Shown piece after piece: positions 55,946 through 64,000 of a stretch of 64,000 nt of DNA; position 1 is the stretch's first letter, and the number at the start of each line of letters is the position of its first letter. Origin of the DNA: Emmonsiellopsis sp. PD_33 (Eukaryota > Ascomycota > Eurotiomycetes > Onygenales > Ajellomycetaceae); contig JANTQF010000007.1 of NCBI GenBank assembly GCA_032988165.1, positions 222,394 to 286,393 of the forward strand. The letters are read 5' to 3'. Made by a program: the position numbers and the translations under genes. The notes beneath the pieces are model-generated. The model saw only the letters and a program-made list of their open reading frames with translations. It had not been told where the DNA came from and searched no databases.

Positions 55946-58597
55946 ATGGATAACACCACTACGGAACACACCCCCACGACGGCGGTGAACTACTTATCAG
56001 ACGACGGCAGTCCAGAGGACAGCGGCCAAGAGGGAGCTGGAGCACACGAGGATGATTCGAGAAAGCGGAAAAGAGGACCGGTTACTGCGTATGTCTCTCT
56101 CTCTCCTTTATATCACCCCTTTTTATCTATCTATTTATGCTCTACGCCACTCTCCCCTTCTACCCAACCCCCCCAAATAAATAAAATACATAGTTACTCA
56201 TAAAAAAAACCCAGCTGCGAACTCTGCCGAACCCGCAAAGTAAAATGCGACCGCGCCGAGCCCAGCTGCGGCTGGTGCACGCGCAATGGCCGCGAATGCA
56301 TCTACAAGGAACGTCAGCGGCCCGGCTTTCGCGCCGGCTACGGCCGCGAGCTCGAGCACAAAATCAACCGGCTCGAAGCCATGCTGCAGCTGCTGGGCAG
56401 GCGCGTGGAGATGCATATCCATGACCATGACGCTGAGCGGGCGACGGGCGGCGCGCCGCGGCCTCAACAGCAATTCCCAGTATCAGCAGCAGCAGCAGTG
56501 TCAGCGGGGCCGGCGGTGCTTACGCCTGAGTCTGAGCTGAGGCGTGCGACGCCCATGGAGGTCTCGCCGCAGGGTACGCCGGCGGCTGCGGTGGCGGGGT
56601 ATGAGAGGATGCAGTATCCGCGGTCGTCTGGGCCGATTTCGGTGCAGTCGTTGGTGAATATGAGTGCGGGGGAGCAGCAGCAGCAGCAGTCTGCGGCGGC
56701 TGGGATGGGTGCTGTGCGGTTTGGGGGGGAGCCTGAGTTGCCGCCGCAGGATACGCTGTATACGATTGTGGACCTGTACTTTAAGCATGTTAACCCGTGG
56801 TGTCCGATTCTCGATCGGAAGGCGACGCTGGATCGGATCTTTGGGTCGGGGCCGGTGCTGGGCAATGAGGCGGATCGCATGCTTGTGCATGCCATTGTGC
56901 ATACGACGTTGAGGTTCTATAGGGATCCGGCACTGACGGGGAAGTGGAGGGAGGAGTATGATGCGGCGTCCAAGCAGCGGGTTTTACTTCATGGGCTTGA
57001 GAATACGAGTGTGGATGCGCTGCAGGCGCTGATGATTCTGGCGCTGGATGTGCTGGGTGTTTCGGACGGCCCGCAGAGCTGGACGCTGTTGACTTTGATT
57101 GTCAAGAATGTTATGCAGCTGGGGCTGGGGGTTGAGAAACGGGTGACGCTTGCGCCGCCGGGATATCAATCGGCGGCTACATTGCAGGAATTTGTTCTAC
57201 CGCAGGCCGCCTCGTGGATTGAGAACGAAGGGCGACGCAGGCTGTTCTGGATGACTTATATACTGGACAGATATGCCTGCGTCGCCGCGGGATCGGACTT
57301 TACGCTTGACGAGCAGCAGACAGACCGCCCCTTACCGTGCCGGTACGATCTATTTTCAAAGAACCAGCCCGTCGAGACGCGGTGGTTCATTGCCCCCGAG
57401 AGGTCCGAGATTACAATCAACTGCTCGGAGAATCTGGGCAGCTTCTCGTATCACTGCGAGGTGCTTCGGATCCTGAGCCGGATCCACAAGTTCCTCCGAA
57501 ACCCCATCGACGTCGGCTCGGTGGCGGACGTCGAGAAATGGCAGGCTACGTATCGCGAGCTGGATCGCGAACTCGACAAGTGGCTGTACAATCTACCCGA
57601 CGACTACAGTCGCATCTCCCAACTATGCCATTCTAGCCCGACGAGCAGGATCTCCAACTGGATCATGCTGCACGCCGCCTTCGTCATCTCAGTGCTACGC
57701 CTACACTCGTGCGCCGCATATCCAACCGTGCGCTCGCACATCTTCGCCCCCTCCTTCAACGCCATGCAACGGTGCCTCGCGGCTGTCGAGTCCCTGCGAG
57801 AAATCGCCCAGGATGTGGTCAACACAGGGATGGTGGACCTGCTAGGCCCGCACTTTGCATTCTCGCTCTGGGTATCGGCGCGGGTGCTGCTCGTGCATGC
57901 CTCGGCAACAGACACCGACATCAATCCCAACATCGGGTTTTTCCTCTCGACGCTTGAGAAAATGGGCTGTTACTGGGGGATGGCCCGGAAGTACGCCCAG
58001 ATCCTGGAGCGGGTATTGCAGGAATACCAGGAGGCTAGGCGGTCTGCTGCAGTTGCAGCGCCAGCAACGCCCGCCTCGCAACATTCGCCGTTGGGCCCGA
58101 AGTCGCTCGCGGATATGAGGAGGTAAGTAATGAAATAAATAAGCTATTTCAAACTTTCTGATCCCCTCGGGAGACAAAGTCCGAAACCTAACGTTCCTTC
58201 GGGGCGGGTATGGGCGGTATCGTATTCAAGCTAACCTATGAACTCGAACTATAGAAGCGCATACGACCTCAGCATCCTCCTCTCCCAACGGTCTTCGTCA
58301 GCTCTGAACCCCCCATCTTTGAAAACCCCCGCCCCCAATGAGCTGGAATACTTCGAGATCTTTGACTTCTTCAACTACCCCCGCCCCTCGGTGGCGATTG
58401 TGAACCACCCGCCCACCACCGCCGTTCTGGAGCCATTGGTAAGCAGCAGCAGCAACAGTAATAACAACAACACCAACACTAGCAATGCCGAAAGCTGGGC
58501 ATCAGCCGCACGAGTAAAAACGCACTTCGTCTCGACGAACTTCAGCGTTACGCGTTCGGACCATGACTGGCTCGCTTTCCAGCCCCCGAGTGATTGA
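55946..58597 (+). CDS. Zn2Cys6 transcription factor with fungal-specific TF domain
   Basis: Three exons: 55946-56088, 56215-58122, 58255-58597; 797 residues. The zinc cluster spans the first intron: C-x2-C-x6-C-x6-C-x2-C-x6-C in ACELCRTRKVKCDRAEPSC and GWCTRNGREC, preceded by the basic RKRKRGP. A linker and a leucine-type dimerisation helix (GRELEHKINRLEAMLQLLG) follow. The middle-homology region runs from about residue 240 (YTIVDLYFKHVNPWCPILDR) through LGVEKR and EGRRRLFWMTYILDRYACVAAG (typical fungal_trans motif) to a C-terminal half rich in helices. Gln-rich (QQQQQ) and Ser/Asn-rich (SSSNSNNNNTN) tracts are low-complexity. The nearest downstream genes are glycerol kinase and aquaglyceroporin, but no direct evidence links them. 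I could not assign a named regulator. Confidence 0.92.
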
Positions 58598-59808
58598 TTG
58601 ATTGATTGATTGGTTACATAGCGCTGGAAACATCGCACTGCGGGGGAGGAGAAGAGATCGAGAGCAAAGTGCCGATGTACATGTACCGTACTAGCGGGAA
58701 TTATTTAGTAACTTACATTAAAGTTATGGACAAGCAGGGGGCTTTCGCCGCAAGTGGACCGAAACGACACACTGTTTCCATCCGCAAGTGCCGAGTGGCG
58801 CGGCGCGATGTTCATCGGGAACTTTTCTCATTCGTACGAACCACTGTACTAGGGTCCTAAACGAAGTCTTTCGAAGAAACGTGTTGCCCCGCACGTCACT
58901 GAATTCATCCCGCGCCGCGCCGCGTGTGAGGAATTTTCCCCGGATTCTTCTTTAGATTCGGCATCGAGACGGGCCTTTTGCATAGTCTCCGGACGGAGTG
59001 TACGCAGGGTGACATTGAAAAATACCGCTATGAGAGGGGGGAGGGGAGGGGAGATGTACTGCACTTGTATGTTATGTATGTACATAGGTAGACATGAAGG
59101 CTAGATCTCTCCTGGAAGAGGAAAAAGGATTGGCGAATCCTACTGCGAGAGAGTCGGGATTTTGGAAGAGGGGATTTTTTTTTTGTGGCTTGTATTGGGC
59201 TTTGAGGGGAGTGGTGATGGATGTTCTGGTGATGTTCTAGAGCCTTATGGGAGCTCTTGGCCGGTGGATACATTCAGACAGAGCTTGTGTGGAGTTTGAA
59301 ATGAAGTAAAAAGTAGTTTTTTAGTATATGGATTGTATGCGCTGCGTATGATGTTCAGAGGGGGTTTATTCTTGACAGTACTAGTGCTGAAGATTCAATC
59401 ACATGCTGAGGCAGATTTTCACAACAAGGACCATCCATGCAAGAGGAGGATTCTTCTCATCCCCGAACTGCTGCTTCAGCCGGTGATGTTGTCGTGTTTT
59501 TTCTTTTTCGTCGGCCAAAATTGCGCTTGATGTCCTAGCCCTGCTGACGTAATCCTCGGCTCGCGCCGAGTCGCACCGAGGAAGTCACATGATTAATCAC
59601 CGGATTAAACTTAGCCCGATCCATGTTTAGTCATCCATGATATAAAACTCGATTGCCTTCAAGTTGATATTGCAAAACAGAACAGTGGAAAGCTACTAAT
59701 TGAACACTGAAGACACACTGGGACATAAGGATATTAACAGGGAAAAAAAGAAAAAGAAAAATCATGTCCACCAAAGTAACATTCATCACTTGCCCGAACG
59801 CCCGCCAT
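58598..59808. other. Intergenic region (convergent 3' flanks)
   Basis: Separates the Zn2Cys6 gene from the convergent glycerol kinase gene. A short (gatt)n run overlaps the stop of the former at about 58,590-58,610. No gene supported. Confidence 0.45.
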
Positions 59809-60597
59809 CTAAGCCCAGCCTCTGCACATCTGGACTGCCTTGTCCCATCTCGCAAACCGGCTTGCGGCATCCTCCTTTGCGATCGCGGGAGTGAACACCG
59901 TTCGGCCCTCAGTGTTTACCTGCTCCAGCTCCTCGAGCCCTTCCCATACGCCAACGGCCAAGCCTGCCGCAATCGCAGCACCCAGGGCGGTGGTTTCGCG
60001 CATTGCGGGGCGGTTGACGGGGATCGAGATGATGTCGGATTGGGTCTAATTTCGGCGAGTTTGTGGAGTTAATAATGCGCAATAATGGGAGGGAGGGCAT
60101 ATTATAAAAAGAAAGGGGATTTTCCCTTTTTTTTTTTTTTTACTTACCTGCATGGTCAAATCACTATTACACATTCCCCCATCAACAGCCAGCTCCGTCA
60201 GCTTCTTCCCACTGTCCTTTTCCATGGCGTCAAGGATAGCCTTGGTCTGGAAGCACGTCGCCTCAAGCGTCGCGCGAGCTACATGGCCGCGCTGTGTGAA
60301 CGTGGTGATGCCGAAGATGGTACCGCGAGCGTCGTCCATCCAGTACGGGGCAAACAGGCCGCTGAAGGCCGTGACAAACACACAGCCACCATTATCTTCA
60401 ACAGTCTCAGCCAAAGCGCTGATTTTGCTAGATTCGTCGATGAAGCCAAAGTTGTTGACGAGGAACTTTACGCTGGACCCGCCCACGGCAATGCTGCCTT
60501 CGAGAGCGTACATGACTTTTCCGCCAAAGTCAAAGGCAACGGTGGTGAGGAGGCCGTGGGTGGAGATCACGGGCTTTTCTCCGATATTGTACAGTAG

Positions 60598-60630
<33 letters not shown>

Positions 60631-61516
60631 CCCGGCTGTGAATCCCTTTTGTCCGACCAGTGCGGCGGATTGATCACCCAAGCAGCCTGTGATGGGGAAT
60701 CCCTTCAGAACGGTGCTTGCCAGAGACCCGTATCCCTCTGGATCGGAGGAGTGGATGATCTTAGGGAGATGGACCTTTTGGCGGTCGAGGCGGAAGAATT
60801 CGATGAGCTGTTCATCATATTGGAGGTTGTGAATGTTCATGAACATGGTCCGGGAAGCATTGGAAGGATCAGTGACAAAAAGATTCTTTGCAGGTCCACC
60901 ATTAAGCTTGTAGACAAGCCAGGTATCAACAGTTCCAAAGGCCAAAACACCCTTATCATAGGCTTCTTTGACCTTGGGCACATTCTCCATCATCCAAAGC
61001 AGCTTGCCAACGGATGGGTAGGTTGATAGTGGAAGCCCGCAGAGGCCTTGCAGCTCGCTGTGTCCGAGTCGCGTCTTCAGCTTTCGAACGAGCGCCTGCG
61101 TGCGGGTGTCGGTCCAGACAATGGCATTGTAGAGAGGTTCTCCGGTCTCCTTATCCCAGACCACCGTCGTCTCTCGCTGATTTGTAATTCCGATGGCTTT
61201 GATCGATTTGATACTGTGGCCCTGGCTTTCGAACGAGGCCACTGCGCCGTCAATGCATTTCTCAACAGACTCAACGATCTCCACCGGATCGTGCTCGTGC
61301 CAACTATGGATGCTGCGATTAGTTTTTGCGGGTCGAAAAACAATGGGGTAAAGAGAGTGGATTCGGTTGCTTAACTTACCCGGGCTGGGGATATATCTGA
61401 GTAAACTCGAGCTGATGCGATGCTACAACCTCACCAGCCGGATTGAATATGAGGAATCTCGAACTGGTTGTGCCTTGGTCAATGGAGCCCACGAATGCTT
61501 CCTGAGCGCTACCCAT
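59809..61516 (-). CDS. Glycerol kinase
   Basis: Three exons in coding order: 61516-61380, 61303-60148, 60045-59809; 509 residues; FGGY carbohydrate-kinase family. Phosphorylates glycerol to glycerol 3-phosphate with ATP, the first step of glycerol use after uptake. N-terminal phosphate-binding motif GSIDQGTTSSR (10-20), then GITNQRETTVVWD and IVWTDTRT, W-H-E-H-D-P near the first junction, and GTVDTWLVYKL. The adenosine-motif region is YGTGCFLLYNIG, and LFAPYWMDDARG and ELAVDGGMCNSD are the conserved C-lobe motifs. RPAMRETTALGAA is in the last exon. Length equals the family's usual ~500. An acceptor preceded by a pure T tract (about 60,127-60,141) is odd but the splice phase is right. Divergent from the aquaglyceroporin. 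Confidence 0.95.
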
Positions 61517-62588
61517 TTTGAACTGCAAACAACGGTATGGAATGGCAGTGAGATGATGGATGAATCGTTGTTTTTGCGAGAGAATGGAGCTGTTTTTTGA
61601 TAGCTGAGCAGAGTTGCCAGAACAGCAGCTATTTGTACTACATACGCTGACGGCCCCAGGTCTTAATTTCTCCGTGCAGACACGGGCTAACTAACTAGCT
61701 AACTACCCCACGAACAATTAGCTAAAAACAATGGCGGGGGTGCCAGGACGATATCGTGGGGTCGAGGGACGGGGTCGACATAATTTCCCTGCAACCATCT
61801 TTCCCACCATCCGACAATCGCATGTTCGGAACCGTCACGACAGTATGGTATTGGATGCGGGAATTCCTCCATGTAACGCCCAGCCGTCGCACAGGGTAGT
61901 ATTGAGGGGCTGGCCATCCACGCCTTCGCAGTCCGAAAGACCGAATTCGGTGAGAATGTCTCGACCTACAGCGCCCGCTTCCCCCATCCCTGCTCCCTCT
62001 GCTGCTCGGTACCTCTATCCGAATAGCGCCAACGGCGTCAGATACCCCAGGCTACTCCTTCAAAACAGCCGAGATGCGTCTTTTTGGCGCCAGGTACCAT
62101 GCTACCTAGCGTATATCCGCCCATAGCCGTGTCCAGGCCTAGTTAGTTCGGCATCTAGACACCGAGAAAACTGTCAGATACATACTATATAGTCGGCAAG
62201 TACCGAGTGTTGTGGCTGTTTCGTGAAACGTGTATCGGACTATGCGACCTCTAGGCAGTGCACGGAAGGATGTTTTACACAGCTAATGTCCCATTTCAAT
62301 AGCGAGGTGCATTGGCGGTGCCACTCTGCCCGACTGGCTTACCTCGCCAGATGTCACCAGATGTCTCCTTTTTGTCTCCATCCTGTATCCAGGCGGGATA
62401 CCCTTATTCCCGGGATTCTTGTCATGTATGTACGACGCTCTATAAATATACAGCCTTCTCCGCTCCCCCTCCCCGTGGGGAAGACGTGCAAAACTCCATA
62501 AAAATCGACAACGGGGACCCCCGATCGTGCATTGCCATACTCCACTGTTTTGTCGATAACTCCCCAACTCACACAGCTCGAGGATAAC
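61517..62588. promoter_or_regulatory. Divergent promoter glycerol kinase / aquaglyceroporin
   Basis: 1.07 kb with no gene. GTGGGG motifs fitting the CreA consensus SYGGRG lie at 61756-61761 and 62475-62480, consistent with carbon catabolite repression. TATA box TATAAATA at 62441-62448 for the aquaglyceroporin. Confidence 0.6.
62441..62448 (+). promoter_or_regulatory. TATA box of the aquaglyceroporin gene
   Basis: TATAAATA 141 bp before the ATG at 62589. Confidence 0.55.
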
Positions 62589-63800
62589 ATGGCAATGGAG
62601 CCGCAGCATACTCCGACTGCTGTCCATGTGGAGAAGAGTATGCATTCGCATACCACGGCCAATGGATCCTCCGTCGAAGTCAAACCATCGACGGATTCAG
62701 AGATCTCTGGAATCGTGACCGAGCCGACGCCCATGTGGGTGAAGATTCGGAAGACGATGCGAGAGCCCTTTTCCGAGTTCTTTGGCGTTTTTATCCTCAT
62801 TCTTTTTGGAGACGGTTCGGTTGCGCAGGTTGTTCTCAGCAACGAGACGAAGGGTGACTACCAGTCGATCAGTTGGGGTTGGGGGTGAGTACATACTACA
62901 TCTATATCTTAAACCGAATTTCTTGAAGAGGGGGAGATATAGATATTGTCAGCTAACACCAGCAACAGACTTGGAGTAATGCTTGGTGTCTACTGCTCAG
63001 GAATCTCAGGAGCGCATCTGAACCCAGCCGTCACACTGGCCAACTGCATCTTCCGACGCTTCCCCTGGAGAAAATTCTTCCCATACGCCATCGCGCAGAC
63101 GCTAGGCGCATTCATCGCCTCCGGGATCGTCTACGCAAACTACAAATCCGCCATCGACGTATTTGAAGGCGGCGTGGGGATCCGGACCGTGGGGTTGGAC
63201 ACATCCTCCGCGGGCATATTCTGCACATACCCGGCGCCCTTCATGACCAAAACCGGCCAATTCTTCTCCGAAGTCATCGCCAGCGCGATCCTGATGTTTA
63301 TGATCTTCGCGCTGCTGGATAACAATAACAACGGCGCGGGCAATTTGACGCCATTGGGGCTGTTCTTCGTGATCTTCGGCATTGGCGCTTGTTTCGGGTG
63401 GGAGACGGGCTACGCGATCAATCTTGCGCGAGACTTTGGGCCGCGGTTGATGTCTTATTTCTTGGGTTATGGGCATGGCGTGTGGTCGGCTGGTGGTTAT
63501 TATTTTTGGGTATGTTTTATACTCTTTACTCCCCCATCTCCCCCTTTCCCCCCTCCTCGCAGGTACCTGCACATCTCCCTCCCACTTATACCTTAAGTAA
63601 TCAAAACTTACTAACCCTCTTCCCCCATCTAGGTCCCAATGGTCGCGCCATTCGTCGGCTGCACGCTGGGCGGATTCCTGTACGACGTCTTCCTGTACAC
63701 CGGGCCCAGCCCAGTAAATACGCCATGGATGGGGCTGAGCCGGCTCATCCGGCCGACGCCGACGGTGTGGTCGAATACGAAAACCGACAGATATGTCTAG
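62589..63800 (+). CDS. Aquaglyceroporin (MIP family glycerol channel)
   Basis: Three exons: 62589-62884, 62969-63509, 63633-63800; 334 residues. Plasma-membrane channel for glycerol and water with six TM helices and two half-helices. The hydrophilic N-terminus (about 60 residues) is followed by REPFSEFFGVFILILFGDG (TM1). First NPA motif Asn117-Pro118-Ala119 in SGAHLNPAVTLA. The second NPA is Asn250-Leu251-Ala252, followed by Arg253-Asp254 (NLARDFGPR). Arg253 is the selectivity-filter Arg and Asp254 is the residue typical of glycerol channels, so glycerol rather than pure water transport is expected. NLA instead of NPA occurs in some fungal aquaglyceroporins. The short C-terminus ends in DRYV. 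Divergent from glycerol kinase. Start at 62589; the ATG at 62595 is an alternative. Confidence 0.95.
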
Positions 63801-64000
63801 ACGATGATGAGGATGATGATGATAAAAATCAGTTAATAAATCTAGATGTTGAGGGTCGGCCAAAAACAAGACCGGAGATTAGGTCTTTATACAAGAAGTT
63901 ATCTTGGCATGGTGCTGCCAGGAAATAGCACAATTCTTGAAATACTTGGGTGGAAGTGGAGTAGTGGGTGAGTCCATTAAAGAGAAATTGATACTATTTA

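Noticed and set aside
1..64000. CRISPR arrays, bacterial operons, prophage or IS elements
   Set aside because: None seen; intron-containing genes on both strands show a fungal nuclear sequence. No intact transposase or reverse transcriptase was recognised either.

Overview
The window reads as nuclear DNA of a filamentous ascomycete (Pezizomycotina), most likely a eurotiomycete such as Aspergillus or a close relative. The reasons are short GT..AG introns in most genes, a dispersed 119-nt 5S rRNA gene of the Aspergillus/Neurospora type, and proteins of typical fungal families. These include SAT4-type rhodopsin-domain protein, Clr5/ankyrin protein, Zn2Cys6 activator, mannitol 2-dehydrogenase, PMT2-type mannosyltransferase, Erf2-type palmitoyltransferase and ASH1-type SET protein. 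Exon coordinates were assembled by hand from splice signals, reading phase and family knowledge; no alignment was run.

Left part (1-20 kb): the 3' end of an unidentified gene; a four-exon alkylmercury-lyase (MerB)-like gene with a 19-nt microexon; a long gene-free stretch; an MFS sugar transporter; mannitol 2-dehydrogenase; a six-exon amino-acid/choline-type permease on the minus strand; and a SAT4/rhodopsin-domain membrane protein. Intergenic spaces here are large (1-4 kb), as in accessory or metabolically specialised fungal regions.

Centre (20-38 kb): three tandem, same-strand, diverged copies of a small secreted six-cysteine protein, each inside a repeated block with a matching TATA-containing promoter. 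Next come a proline-rich type II membrane protein with an extracellular EGF-like module, a 5S rRNA gene, a broken LysM-domain gene, a Clr5/ankyrin gene with an apparent 1-nt frameshift and an internal 72-bp tandem duplication, a C2H2 zinc-finger gene, a truncated 5S fragment and an adenylate-kinase-like nucleotide kinase. This is the most accessory-looking part.

Right part (38-64 kb): mostly conserved housekeeping genes. They are a disordered KEN-box protein; SF3A1/Prp21 splicing factor divergent from a PMT2-type O-mannosyltransferase; a small mitochondrial membrane protein divergent from Erf2 palmitoyltransferase; an ASH1-like SET methyltransferase with a histone-H1-like tail; a Zn2Cys6 transcription factor; and glycerol kinase divergent from an aquaglyceroporin. 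The last two form a glycerol uptake-and-phosphorylation module with a shared 1.07-kb promoter. The first two divergent promoters carry CACGTG (CDEI/Cbf1-like) motifs.

The best candidate for something undescribed is the tandem six-cysteine secreted family at about 21.7-25.5 kb. The MerB-like protein, whose catalytic Asp position is occupied by Cys, is a second candidate.
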